Origin: Taudactylus pleione
Lineage: Eukaryota; Chordata; Amphibia; Anura; Myobatrachidae
DNA length: 64,000 nucleotides
Direction: 5' to 3'
NCBI GenBank assembly: GCA_031769625.1
Contig: JAUIMM010000213.1
Coordinates: 3,589,001-3,653,000, forward strand
Position 1 is the stretch's first letter. The number at the start of each line of letters is the position of its first letter. The notes below the pieces were generated by a model. It searched no databases, was not told the origin of the DNA, and saw nothing but the letters and a program-made list of their open reading frames with translations. The translations under genes were made by a program, and so were the position numbers. Below, one piece after another: positions 9,652-20,689 of this stretch.

Positions 9652-11049
9652 ATGTCTGAGAGTGACTTTCCTCTCCAGCTTATGTGTACTACATGCAAGG
9701 TACCAATAGCGAAGGGGGAGGGTAACGCAGAGGGGCTATGTCGGCAGTGTTATTTATTGGCGCGGCCAATTATTGTCACGGCTCCGGTACAGGAGCCGCC
9801 CTGGGCTTGTTTCGCCAAAGCGCTTACAACCCTCGTGGGCCAGTTAGCTCCGCAGCCTGCGTTCTCACAGATGGGATTGTCCCAGCAGTCAGTGGTGTCG
9901 TCACCCATGCAGGGTTTCCCGAGACAATTAATGTACCCCACAGTCTCCCTATTTCCCCTCCCCAAGTCTCTCAGGAACCTGCGTGGGTTAATTCACTGAC
10001 AAGTTCTGTACAGCACTTGTCGGACGTGTTACAAGGGGAGTCTGTTTTGAGGCCACATAAGCGGCCGATGGCGTCTCTGTCTGCTCCTTATGAGGATGAC
10101 GACGTGACGTCTGATGATGGGGAGATTCTGGATCTTTCTGACCAGGAACCTCTCCGTACTAAAGAATCGGACGCTAGGTCCAAGGTGTATATTCCTGGAC
10201 TTATTCGGGCAGTCCGCACAGCTTTAGTGATTGAGGATGAAGATCCTCCGGTGTCCAAGTCTAAATATGCCTTTTTTTAAGGATATTAAGGGTGATGCCA
10301 CAGTGTTTCCTCTTTCGGGTCAGTTAGTGGACCATTTAGAGGAGGCGTGGAAACATCCTGGCAAACGGTATCAGCCTCAGAGACGCTTGGCGGTGGCTTA
10401 TCCGTTTGCGGATAATTATTTTTCTAACTGGGAATCCCCTCCACAGGTGGATTCTCATGTGACACGCCTAGTTCGTAGTGCCACATTGCCCATGCCCTCC
10501 ATGTCTTCCTTGAAGGATGCTACGGACCGTAAGGTGGAAATCTGCCTAAAGTCCGTTTATTCCCTTGCGGGGGGGGGGGGCAGCTAGGCCGGCTATGGCC
10601 ATTTGTTGGGTAGCCAGAGCTATGGAGCGCTGGGCTGATAGTTGGAGGCGTCTTTCGATTCCGACTGTTCGGCTGAACAGACCGAGTTGATAGGCAATCT
10701 CCGGGATTCGGCCACTTATATCAATGAAGCGGCTTTGGATATCAGTACCCTGGTGTCTCGGATTTCTTCGGCAGCTGTAGCTGCTTGTCGCACCTTATGG
10801 TTGCGATCTTGGAAGGCAGACGCTGATTCCAAAAAGGGCTTGGAAGCTTTGCCTTTTAATGGAGACGTCCTATTTGGTCCGGATCTGGACCAAATTGTAG
10901 CCACGCTGGCGGCAGCCAAATCTGCATGTCTCCTGTCTGCTGCAGTTCCTTCCAGTTCAGGTACTTCGGCCTTACAGGCCCAGGGTAGGCCTAAAGCACA
11001 GTCTTTTCCCCGTCAGGCTGGCCCCAAAAAATCGGCCAAGCCCCGGTAA
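9652..11049 (+). pseudogene. DIRS gag-like ORF, frame-broken
   Basis: An ATG at 9652 opens a frame beginning MSESDFPLQLMCTTCK, with two CxxC pairs near residues 12-15 and 33-36 that could bind zinc. The reading continues in another frame from about 9950, with an acidic stretch (EDDDVTSDDGEILDLSD), returns to the first frame near 10270, and shifts again at a run of about ten G (10569-10579). The last part (to 11049) has the conserved DIRS gag block with TLWLRSWKADADSK and ALPFNGDVLFG, and a basic Q/P/K-rich tail. The G-run length may be a sequencing or replication slip. The protein is a nucleic-acid-binding structural component in other DIRS elements; this copy needs at least three frame corrections. 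Confidence 0.75.
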
Positions 11050-11087
11050 ACAGGCCTGGAGTAGCAGACGTCCGGCCCCTAAGCCAG

Positions 11088-12165
11088 ATGACAAGCCTGC
11101 GGCCTGACGGTCCGGGCCTCCCTTTGGGGGATCCCAAAGTGGGAGACCGCCTGCTGCAGTTCGCCCAGTGTTGGTCGGCTACCACGACAGACACTTGGGT
11201 TCTCGAGGTGGTTTCTCACGGGTACGCCCTCTCCTTTCGGCACAGGCCCCCGTCTCGATTCTTCACAACGGGTCTTCCATCAGACCGGAACAAAGCCTTG
11301 GAACTGCGGAAGGTTTTGCACACTATGCTCCAGGCTGGAGTTATAGTGCCTGTTCCATTCTCCCAGAAGGGCCAGGGTTTCTATTCCAATCTGTTTTTGG
11401 TGCAGAAACCCAATGAGTCGTATCGTCCGATCCTCAACCTCAAAGCACTCAACAGGTCTTTGCTGGTGCCGAGGTTTCGGATGGTGACCCTACGGTCCAT
11501 CATTCTGGCGCTGGAACCTGGGGATTACATGGTGTCGTTGGACATACAGGACGCTTACCTGCATGTCTCTATTCTTTTACACCATCAACAGTTCCTCAGG
11601 CTTGCAATCCGCAACGACCACTTTCAGTTCCGGGCGTTACCTTTTGGGCTGGCGAGAGCACCACTTGTATTCACCAAGGTGATGGCGGTCATGGCGGCTT
11701 CCCTGCGGCTGCATGGAGTCCGCATGTTGTCGTACTTGGACGATCTGCTCAGAGCTCCTTCTACGCCACTTGAACCTGACCATTGCGGTACTGCAACGGC
11801 ACGGCTGGATGATAAACTGGCAGAAGTCCACCCTGATCCTGTCTCAGAGGATTCTGCACCTCGGAGCCTTATTGGACTCCGGACAGCAAAGGATCTTTGT
11901 GACTGGGGAAAAGATCTCTGCCTTGCAGTTGAGGGTGCGCAGTTGTCTGCAGAATCGCCATGTGTCTCTGCACTCGGCGATGAGGTTACTGGGCTCCATG
12001 GTGTCAGTATTCGACATGGTGGAATATGCCCAGTTTCACTCCAGACCTCTGCAGCAATTGATCCTGTCCAAATGGAATGGACTGCCTCAGAGTCTAAAAT
12101 CCCAGACGATGGTGCTCACTCCGGAGGTTCGCCTGTCCCTAGCCTGGTGGTTGCAGATGACCGTT
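11088..12165 (+). pseudogene. DIRS reverse transcriptase region
   Basis: Frame 3 from 11088 encodes the fingers and palm of a DIRS/gypsy-type reverse transcriptase: the template-grip block SYRPILNLKALNRSL, catalytic motif A with the first aspartate in MVSLDIQDAYLHV (from 11529), the FRALPFGLARAP block, and the catalytic YLDD motif at 11733-11744. Just after YLDD the similarity moves to frame 1 (from about 11755, thumb region, VLQRHGWMINWQKS and LHLGALLDS). This frame change interrupts the enzyme, so the copy is inactive unless the shift is bypassed. The enzyme would copy DIRS RNA to cDNA. Confidence 0.85.
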
Positions 12166-12169
12166 CTGG

Positions 12170-12952
12170 GTGGCGAATTGGATCCTGTTGACAACGGACA
12201 CCAGTCTTCGGGGCTGGGGAGCAGTCACGGGTCCACACTTGTTCCAGGGCAGGTGGACTCGGGCGGAAGCAGAGCTTCCAATAAACATCTTGGAACTCCG
12301 CGCGGTTTTCAATGCTCTCCAGCAGGCACATCGGGTTCTCCAAGGTCACCCAGTGCAGGTCCAGTCGGACAACGCTACCACCGTGGCCTACATAAATCGG
12401 CAAGGAGGAACCCGAAGTCGGGCGGCTCTCGTAGAGGTGTCCCGAATCCTGGTTTGGGCGGAGCGCAATCTCCCGGCCATATCAGCAGTATTCATCCCGA
12501 GAGTCCTAAACTGGGAGGCGGACTTTCTCAGTCGCCAGGATGTTCATCCGGGGGCATGGTCTCTGCACCAGGACGTCTTTCAACTTCTGGTGGACAGGTG
12601 GGGTCTTCCAGAGATCGACCTCATGGCGTCACGGCACAACAACAAGTTGCCGGTGTACGGGTCTCGCACAAGAGACAAAAAGGCGTCTCTGGTGGATGCT
12701 CTGTCCGTCCGGTGGCCGTTCCGGTTTGCTTATCTGTTTCCTCCGTTTTCCCTTCCACGGGTAATCCGGAAATTCAAACAGGACGGAGGGACGCTCCTGT
12801 TGATAGCTCTCGCGTGGCTCCGGAGGCACTGGTTCTCAGACCTCCAGGGACTGTCCGTGGACATTCCTCTGCGGTTGCCGTTACGCCCGGACCTCCTGTC
12901 ACAGGGTCCTTATCTTCACCCGGACCTGACTCGGCTGTCTTTGACGGCGTGA
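12170..12952 (+). pseudogene. DIRS RNase H region
   Basis: Frame 2 encodes a recognisable RNase H: the first catalytic aspartate in LLTTDTSLRGWGAV (start of the segment), the glutamate in INILELRAV about 40 residues on, the aspartate in VQSDNATTVAYINRQGG, and the final aspartate in NWEADFLSRQ. The frame differs from the preceding thumb region, so RT and RNase H cannot be made as one chain from this copy. After the RNase H the frame continues with a DIRS-specific linker (DLMASRHNNKLPVY) found in this family before the recombinase. Confidence 0.8.
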
Positions 12953-12965
12953 CTGTTGAGACGGT

Positions 12966-13988
12966 CATGTTAAGGTCCAGGGGGTTTTCCAGCTCTGTAG
13001 TGCAAACAATGCTAAGGGCTCGGAAACCATCCTCTGCAAGGATATACCATCGTGTGTGGCATACGTTCTTCCAGTGGTGTCGGCCGAGAGGTTATGCTCC
13101 TCGGAGTTCCGTCTGTCTAGAGTGTTAGCTTTCCTACAGGCGGGACTGGACCATGGGCTTCGCCTTGCGTCTCTGAAGGTGCAGGTGTCTGCCCTATCCG
13201 TCTGGTTCCATCGTAGGATTGCTGCAATCCCTGATGTGCGCACCTTTATGCAAGGTGTTCTCAGAATTCAGCCACCTTTTGTTCCACCGGTGGCGCCTTG
13301 GGATTTAGCTGTGGTTATGAGGGCTCTCCAGGGACCGCCGTTTGAACCACTGGGCTCAGTGGACCTCAAATGGCTGACAGCTAAAACAATTTTCCTTCTG
13401 GCCATTGCTTCGGCCAGACGTGTTTCTGACTTAGGGGCTCTCTCATGTAGACCCCCTTTTCTGATTTTTCATAGGAACAGGGCGGTGCTGCGCACTCGTC
13501 CTGGTTTCCTTCCTAAAGTTGTTTCCAGTTTTCACATCAACGAGGAAATCGTTGTGCCGGCTTTTAACTCACCTGATCTTTCAGTGGGTGAGGCCACTTT
13601 GGATGTTGTGCGGGCCTTAAGGATTTATGTTGACCGCACTTCTTCGTTTAGGAAGTCGGACGCCTTGTTTGTCCTCTATGGCTTCCATAAAAAGGGTTGG
13701 CCTGCTTCAAAGCAAACTTTGGCAGGCTGGATTCGTATGGCCATTTCTGAAGCTTATCTTCATGAAGGCCTTCCGGTTCCTTCCTCTGTGAGGGCTCATT
13801 CCACTAGGTCTGTGGGTCCTTCGTGGGCTGCTCGACGTGGTGCCTCTGCAGTCCAGATCTGCAAGGCTGCCACATGGTCCTCGGTCCATACCCTTGTGAG
13901 GTATTACGCGTTTGATACCTTTGCCTCTCAGGATGCTTCCTTCGGGCGACGGATTCTCCTTTCAGCACAGGAGCATCCCCACCCTTAA
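12966..13988 (+). pseudogene. DIRS tyrosine recombinase
   Basis: The N-terminal SAM-like core-binding part starts in frame 1 (SSVVQTMLRARKPSSARIYH, 12990-13128) and continues in frame 3 from about 13085 to the stop at 13986-13988. The catalytic residues are visible: the first arginine in LAIASARRVSDLGAL (about 13400-13440), the H-x-x-R box in RAHSTRSVG (about 13790-13815) and the tyrosine in LVRYYAFDTF (about 13893-13920). This enzyme would integrate the circular DIRS cDNA without making a target duplication. One frame change separates the N-terminal and catalytic parts; the catalytic domain itself is open throughout. Confidence 0.85.
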
Positions 13989-13994
13989 AGGATA

Positions 13995-14125
13995 CTGCTT
14001 TGGGACATCCCCAAGGTATCCTGTGGATACCCTATGGACCCTGATGTAGAAAATATGAGATATGATAAGAACTTACCTTTGTTATCTCTATTTCTAAGAA
14101 GTCCATAGGGTTCCACAGGACTCCC
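13995..14125 (+). repeat. DIRS internal complementary region
   Basis: The first half is the reverse complement of the left terminus (ending cctgatgtagaa) and the second half the reverse complement of the right terminus (beginning aatatgagatatg). The two meet at about 14049-14053. This is the template thought to guide circularisation of DIRS cDNA. Confidence 0.85.
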
Positions 14126-14950
14126 GCCCTGTCGCACCTGTGCTGCAGATTGGCTTTGCTCTGGTCACCGGTTTTTCCGTCTCCCTCTGGTGAGATTGTG
14201 ATTCTTGTGTGTGTCCAGATCTTTTTTCTCTCTTCCTTCTCCTCCGGCCTATGGCTTGGTACGTAACTGAGATGCCTTGGCTCGGGGGCGGGGTATAGGA
14301 GGGAGACCCTAGTGCATCCTGGGAGGCTGAAAACTTAACTCTATGGTGCCCGATGCCTGACAGCATCACCTATACCCCAAGGTATCCTGTGGAACCCTAT
14401 GGACTTCTTAGAAATAGAGATTACAAAGGTAAGTTCTTACCATATCTCATATTTTTATAGCTGTTAATAAAAGGAGCCATCTTACCTTCACGGTCAGATG
14501 AAGAGTTGGAGTCATTACTTATATTTTCACATATATTTGTTCGCAGTGTGTTGCTTAAATAGCTTGTTTAGCAATAGCGGTAGCATCTTTAATGTACATA
14601 TTCTTAAACAGTGTGTCTAACACTCCGGCAATTGCTAGTACATGTTCAATATTGCCAAAATGTTTCTTCATGCCAGCAATCGCTTGTTTTAAAGGCGCCT
14701 TTGAATTTTCTTTAATTGGCTTCAGTTTCTCCAGTTTAGTGAGGATTATGGAAGAGACTGGTATCGCCATGCTATTGGTAAATTAGTGTTCCCCACAGAT
14801 CAGAATTGTTGTCACTTCAAACAGCAATATCTCAGTTATTTTGTGAATATCTTCTCATTCAGATGCATTTAACATGGGAGGGGCACTTGAATACCTATTG
14901 ATGATTTTATTAATATGAGGTCTCAGCTCTTTCAGCTGCTCTAACATTAA

Positions 14951-15417
14951 GGGCGGGATGTACTAACCTCTGGAAAGTGATAAAGAGTGTTAAACTACCA
15001 ACCAATCAGCTCCTAACTGTCATTTTTCAAACACTGCCTGTAACATGACAGTTAAGGTGCCCATCCACTAGGCGATTGAATTGAGCGATTCAACGATAAT
15101 GTTATCGTTCAATCGTTCGACAACTGTTCAATAATCGTTCAATAATCATTTGCAGATTGTTTAAAAAAAAATCTAAAACGACCAGCGATGCACGCTCGCG
15201 CAGGTTCAGCATGTTTGCAGATGATTAATGTGCCTACACTGAACGACTGCTCGTTCAGTGAGGGCACATCACACACTGACAAACGACTGCACGATTACAA
15301 TGTCGTAATCAGGCAGTCGTTTTGAGGTCTGCTAGTGGATGGGCAGCTTTAGAAGCTGATTGGTTGGTAATTTATCACTCTCTAATTGATAATGTTCCAG
15401 ATCTTAGTACATCTCCA
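14951..15417. mobile_element. MITE with gatgtactaa termini, split by another MITE
   Basis: The ends carry inverted gatgtactaa...ttagtacatc and extended similarity (acc/tctgg). The arms contain complementary gctgattggttgg and ccaaccaatcagc sequences, shared with the 'ctatttactaa' MITEs in this window. Blocks A and B lack it after the matching 'taacat'. A 294-bp element (15055-15348) sits in its centre. Confidence 0.7.
15055..15348. mobile_element. Harbinger-type MITE with TTA target duplication
   Basis: Termini aggtgcccatccactag and its inverse match at 16 of 17 positions, and TTA flanks both sides (15052-15054 and 15349-15351). The 3-bp TTA duplication fits PIF/Harbinger elements. Inside are many copies of cgttcaat/attgaacg-like words. 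Removing it rejoins the arms of the host MITE. Confidence 0.75.
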
Positions 15418-15589
15418 CTATGGTATGTAGAGATCCACCTTGTGGGGACGAACTATCATCTTGTCATCCATGTTTCTTAGCTCATCATTGGCCTGAACCA
15501 AGCAATAATTGATTTGGTTTTACCAAGAATGGTTGCGCAGTTTTCTAATGTCAGAGATTTGTCCACCACTTAACTAAAAAGGGTTGGGT

Positions 15590-15806
15590 ATGGGATCCTG
15601 ATGGTCAGGATGCCGATGGTCAGATTACTGACAGCGGCTTCCCGGCAGTCAGAATCCTGATACATTTTTGTAAGTATTATAATCTTTTCTTAAATCTCTC
15701 CCGCAGCCTAACCCTCCCCTCCCACAGCTTAACACTTTCTTTTCCCCTAGTGTCTAAACCTCCTCCTAACCGTAAGCCTAACCCTAATACCATTATCTGT
15801 CACTAT
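15590..15806. mobile_element. fragment of the 'gggttgggtat' hAT-type MITE family
   Basis: The left end gggttgggtatgggatcctg is the terminus found in the complete copies at 55877-56341 and 27225-27658. The interior has the family's cctaaccctcccc-type strings. The right end is missing, replaced by the next MITE. Confidence 0.6.
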
Positions 15807-15982
15807 GGGGTCTATTTACTAAGCTTTGGATGGAGATAAAGTCAACAGAGATAAGGCACCAGCCAATCAGCTTCTAACTGCCATGTCACAGGCTGTGTTT
15901 TAAAAATTACAGTTAGGAGCTGGTTGACTGGTGCCTTATCTCTGTCGACTTTATCTCCATCTAATGCTTAGTAAATAGACCC
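15807..15982. mobile_element. palindromic MITE with gggtctatttactaag termini
   Basis: Inverted termini of more than 35 bp start ggggtctatttactaagc on each side, and the arms continue into matched tggagataaagtc blocks. Other copies lie at 51395-51568 and at the window end (63919-64000). Confidence 0.75.
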
Positions 15983-16090
15983 CTAAAGCCGTTACATACA
16001 CTGTGGCCTTATGCCCCATCACTGCAAAATTGTAGTAGCTAATTAGTTAGGTTATCACCTGTGTGTCTTTGCTCCAGAGGTAAGACACTA

Positions 16091-16400
16091 AAGCTGGGTA
16101 CACACTGACAGAAATATTGGCCATCAATTGATCAGCCAATATATCTGGTGCCAGTCAGCCAGTGTGTACCAACAATATGTCTGAACGACGTAGTTCACAG
16201 AATATTGCGTCGGCTGTGCTACAGAGCCAATGGCAGATATATCTGTCCATCGGCAAGTGTGTACGGGGCAGAGGCCGCAGGGAGGGAGGAGGGACGCCCC
16301 CCCGGCCAGCGGGACCCGCAGCCAGAAGCAGATGATGGTCATTCAGTGTGTATAAATGACCGTAATCTGCAGATATAACTGTGCAGTGTGTACCCACCTT
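16091..16400. mobile_element. MITE with gggtacacactg termini
   Basis: Inverted termini aagctgggtacacactg and aaggtgggtacacactg (right end reversed). The interior has internal atattggcc/ggccaatat-like pairs and a GC-rich centre. A diverged relative lies at 32053-32310. A TTA/CTA-like trinucleotide at the ends suggests Harbinger, not proven. Confidence 0.7.
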
Positions 16401-16737
16401 TAGTGTACCACTGAAAAGTTCATCCTTCTGTTAATGAAATTGGACCGGAAGACTGAGGAAACTTTGCATTTGGTTGTCTGTCCAAATATGCATGTAAGGG
16501 TGCAAGTTTTGTTAACTAGTTTTCCCCTCACAATTTTGCTTGGGTCATTAAATTGTTCAGTGACATATTTTTTCATAGTTTTCAGTCGGAGGGTTATAAT
16601 GGGGAACCAACATTTTTAATACACGGTTGAATCCAACTGTTTCCACAATGTTGTATGGATGACTGTCCTTACAGATCATGTAAACAATACCCTGGGTTAG
16701 TCTGGTGCTATTAGTTCCTCAATCTTTAAAAGATTCT
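16401..16737. other. no recognisable feature
   Basis: Unique-looking, moderately AT-rich sequence between a MITE and the L1 tail. I see no gene, RNA or repeat here. Confidence 0.5.
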
Positions 16738-19530
16738 ATTTTTTTTAAGCATTACAATTTTTATTGAATTTAATATTTAAGGGTACAGAAAAGAAAAAAG
16801 GGGGGTGGAATCACAAAAAGAAAAATGGGTGTACAAAAAAACAACGCAATATCAGAATATACATCAGAATCAAAATACATATTCATACAGCATATACTTG
16901 GGCCTACATTAATGGTTAGACAAGATTAAGCATCAGAGATAGGGGAGTGGAGGAGACCAAGATTAGCAGACCCTGCTCCTCCCTATACTCGTTCCGCCAG
17001 AACCACTTCATGTGAGGAGACGAACCTGCAGTGGTATATTTACATTCCACAGTCTCAAAGTCACAATGCTTTTGTACCTTGTTGATAATCGAGCTTATAC
17101 TAGGTATTTTATCGGACCTCCATAATTGCAGCCTTTGTGGCAATGAGGATATGACCCATAACATATCTATTTCCCATCATCATTTTACCAGGAAAAAAAA
17201 AATATAAAGCAACCACAGGGTCCATTGGTACAATCACACCAGTTATTTTACCAATCAGGCTAAAGACTTCTGACCAAACAGGTCGCAATAAGGGCCATGA
17301 CCAGAAAATGTGAAAAATACTTCACACACTTCCACAGTTTCTCCTCCATCAGAATTTAGATATAGAGTGCTATCCATATTTTATGTTGTCTCTCAGAGGT
17401 GAAGTATTTTAATAAACATTTCTAAATTATTAATACAACGGGACATTTTAAAACAACTACGGAAAATAATATCCCAATCTTCCTCTTCCAGTGTCCTAGA
17501 AATATCCTCCTCCCACTTCTATATACACCTCAACTTACTTGACCCACCATCTGTTTTTGGGACTGGTACCACCAAGTGATGCCCCATTTATGGTTAGAAC
17601 AATGAAAATGTCTTAACATATAATCGTGCAGAGATGGATGTTTAGTTGAGGGAGTGATGAAACTCTGAATCCAATGCCGCAATTGTAAGTATTCGTAAAA
17701 GTCCTGCTTTGGAAAATGAAATCTACTTTGAATATCAGAATACTACTTCCCTATCAGACAAATATCTTTCAGGGAATTGAACCCACTCCTCTCCCAAGAG
17801 TGCAGTTGTAAGTTCGCAATTAGTCTGGCTAATGTCAGCTTTGTCGCTAAGGATAGCGACAAAGCTGAAGCCGGCAGCGTCACCTCCTCTCTAGTAGATA
17901 CAAATTTATGCCATGCCATAATAGTGGAATGGACCGACCTAAGGAGTTTATTACCCCAAAGGTTGAACAGAGACGGAGCCACAGTAAATTGGGAAGGAGA
18001 AATAGTATAACAGCATCCTTTTCACAAAGTACCCATGGTTTAAGTCTACCCCCCTCAAACCAGTCTCTTGCTTGGTTTAATAAACAAGCATATTGATATT
18101 TCTCCAAGTCAGGAAACGCTACTCCTTTCAATTTAAGTAAAGAGAGGGTACTTCTCGCAATTCTTGGTTTACCCCCCTTCCATACATAATTAACAATAGC
18201 CCTATTAAATTTGTTGCACAAGAATTTAGGGAGGATTCTAGGGATGGTGCGAAACAAATATAAAAGTTTTGTGAATAATACCATTTTAAAGGCAGCTATT
18301 CTGCCCAACCAAGAGACTTTGTGAGACATCAGTCTTTTATGAAAGTCTCAAATACTTTAAGGAGAGGGACATAATTACTCTCAATAACATCTCTATCCCT
18401 GGCTAAACGGATACCCAAATATTAAGTGAACAGGATTGCCAAGCATACTTAAAAGACGCTTTAAGAGAATCTAATATATCTTTAGGGATATTTAAAGGGA
18501 GGACTTCGGTTTTAGAAATATTAAGTTTATAAAAAAAAAACCTAGAATAGTCTTCCAATATACAATGGAGAACGGGGAGGGAATCTTGTGGATTAAGCAG
18601 GCAAAGCAGAATGTCATCCGTGAACAAACTTTTTGTGAGTGATATTTCCCGCCCTAGGGCCCTGAATAGTCTCCACAACCCTGATCTTCTCAGCTAGAGG
18701 CTCAACAGCTAATGCAAAAATTAATGGGGAGAGAGTGCACCCCTGTCGGGTGCCATTGGTAATATTAAAACATGAAGAGAGACAGCCATTAACAAATATT
18801 CTAGCAGATGGAGCTGTTTATAGAGCTAAGATTGAACCCAGCCTGAAGGGTATCCCCAGTGTAATCTGTCTAAGGCTTTTTCCACATCTAAGGAAAGTAA
18901 TAAAAGTGGTTCTTTAGCGCGCTCACATTGTTCAATAATATTAAAATCCCAACGAGTATTATCTGGTGACTGACGGTCCATTACAAACCCTACCTGGTCT
19001 GAATTTATTAAAGATGGCAACAATGGACCAAGCCTTAAAGCTATTCGTTTGACAAACAGCTTGACGTCCATGTTGAACAAAGCAGTGGGTCTGTAATTCT
19101 GGACCTCAGCAGGGAATTTGCCAGGTTGGGAAGAGCGATAAGCTGCGTTCCAGCATTTCTTTAGGAAGCATCCCCTTCTTAGTAGCCTCGTTAAACACAG
19201 ATACCAAAACCGGCGCCAGTTCGGCCCTGAAAGTTTTGTAAAAATTGGATGGATATCCATCAGGTCCAGGTGCCTTATCAATAGGCATATAATCTATAGC
19301 CTTCCCCACCTCTTCAATGGACCAGGAAGCACCCAAGGCCATACAAGTGGCAGACTCAAGAGAAGGTAGATTAATATCCTTCTGAAAATCATTAGGTTGA
19401 AGAATTAGGGGATCCCCTTCCAGATTGTACAATCTAGCATAATAATCTGCAAAAGTGTTTGTTATATCATATGGATCTGTGGTTTTAACCCCTTTAGTAT
19501 TATATAAATTTTGTACTCGCTCCCAGAGAG
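16738..19530 (-). mobile_element. L1-clade LINE, 5'-truncated
   Basis: A T-rich left edge (from 16738) marks the 3' tail of a minus-strand LINE. ORF2 remnants extend to about 19530, where similarity stops. The 3' region (16740-17200) resembles the L1 inside the mariner at 852-1941. No target duplication was found, so the right end is set by where protein similarity ends. Confidence 0.8.
17743..19530 (-). pseudogene. L1 ORF2 reverse transcriptase and C-terminal region, frame-broken
   Basis: Reading down the minus strand: the N-terminal RT block with DKAPGPDGYPSNFYKTF (about 19290-19230), NYRPTALFNMDVKLFVKRIA (near 19100-19040), DQVGFVMDR, LLSLDVEKALDR (first catalytic aspartate, near 18900), GTRQGCTLSPLIFA (about 18755-18715), and FTDDILLCLL at about 18625-18595, where FADD has become FTDD. 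The C-terminal part (18329-17880) has the L1 block SWLGRIAAFKMVLFTKLLY and YVWKGGKPRI. The segments lie in different frames. The endonuclease domain and ORF1 are absent. L1 ORF2 makes cDNA by target-primed reverse transcription. Confidence 0.85.
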
Positions 19531-20689
19531 AAGCGGCACAGCAGCATGACACAGTCATAATCTGGTGACAGGTCAGATATGCAAGCAAAGGTCGGTACAC
19601 GACATCTGGGCAGAGACATCTGGAACGAGGCACTGGAGCACCAGTTGCTTGTAGCAATAACCAAGCACTAAATCCTAGGGCTAATTACCATTAAAAAAAA
19701 GGAGTCAGCAGGAGAGATCTTCAGCGGAGGGAGTGGTATGTTGACAGGTTTTGCACTGCAGGACTAAGATGCCAATAGCTTCCCAAAGCACACCCTGCAC
19801 TCTGCGACAGCTCTGCATGCCCAGCTGCAGTTTTCCCTTCTTCGACAACTGGGCTCCATTTCATATGTACTGGATGTTTCACTGCCACTCTGTCCCTCCA
19901 CTTCATGACCACTTTAGTCAGCCTGCTGCTGTCCCCCGACTACAGGGCTCCCATCCATACTGACCAGACGCTTCTGTCTTCTTAATTTCATTAAGAGACT
20001 CCTTGATGCCTCTAAGGACAACCTTCTATTTGGTCCTGTCCCTTGGACTTCTGGTAACCTTGTCTTCTAATTAACTGCATGTGTGACCAGGCCATTTTTG
20101 GGTAATGCCTTGAAAAAATGTATATCCCCAGAAAGTATGTAGGGTGATTACAGCAGATATCTGCTCAGGGTTTCATTTTTGATGGCAAAAGTAGCCACCA
20201 TTTTCTGTGGGTGCTGCTAAATTTTTTTAATTTACCAAGTTTCAGAATGCAAAGCTCTCTGGAACTTTACCCTGAACGGTAACACCAACCTCTGACCATA
20301 GTTGGTACTGAGCTACTGTTATGCAGTTGTTTTTTTATCCAGCCACACTGACTGATGAGCAGCCTGAATGATGAGCAGCCTGAATGCTGCCCATGTGCAT
20401 TAGGCTTGCCATGTCTGTAACAGGAAGTAAAGTGATTGCATAAAGCTTTCACTTCCTATCACTAACTCTGTGCTAGGATGAGCTCTTATTAGAGCCCATG
20501 TCCCAACAAGAAACATTTGGTAACTTCCACATTTTTATCATTTCTTATTGCCCTGATATGCATCAATCAAAAAGTATGTTTATTGGGGCAAACTTCATAA
20601 GGAAAATATGCGCATACAGTATGCCTCACTGCATCAAACTCCCTCCGCACTCCATTAGAGGCCTCAGGGTCCGACTCAGAGACTTACAC
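19531..20689. other. no recognisable gene or repeat
   Basis: Mixed-composition sequence with only short scattered open frames. A direct duplication of tgatgagcagcctgaatg occurs at about 20352-20390. I see no protein or RNA family. Confidence 0.45.

Larger units (their letters stand above)
8839..14454 (+). mobile_element. DIRS-type tyrosine-recombinase retrotransposon, near full length
   Basis: The 5.6-kb unit has the defining DIRS architecture. The left terminus (from about 8839) is complementary to 14010-14052, and the right terminus (about 14385-14454) is complementary to 14050-14122, so the internal complementary region 13995-14125 joins the complements of both ends, as the circular-junction model of DIRS requires. 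In addition 8863-8995 is complementary to about 14262-14393. Between them lie, in order on the plus strand, gag-like, reverse transcriptase, RNase H and tyrosine recombinase regions. There is no long target duplication; comparison with block B shows insertion into a T-run (atatattt/ttatag). Several frame changes mean this copy probably does not encode working proteins. Confidence 0.9.
8755..16087 (-). mobile_element. ZBED/hAT-derived block C, split by DIRS and several MITEs
   Basis: The segments homologous to blocks A and B are about 8755-8838, 14455-14950, 15418-15583 and 15984-16087. A remnant of the transposase linker appears on the minus strand at 14770-14555 (around MKKHFGNIEHVLAIAGVLDT). 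Roughly 700 bp that should follow 15583 is missing and replaced by two MITEs. The block gives the empty site for the DIRS insertion by comparison with 5400-5440. Confidence 0.6.

Noticed and set aside
11713..13128. 471-codon frame taken as one protein
   Set aside because: Only its first 150 or so codons (RT thumb) and last 50 or so (recombinase N-terminus) match DIRS proteins; the middle is the RNase H region read in the wrong frame.
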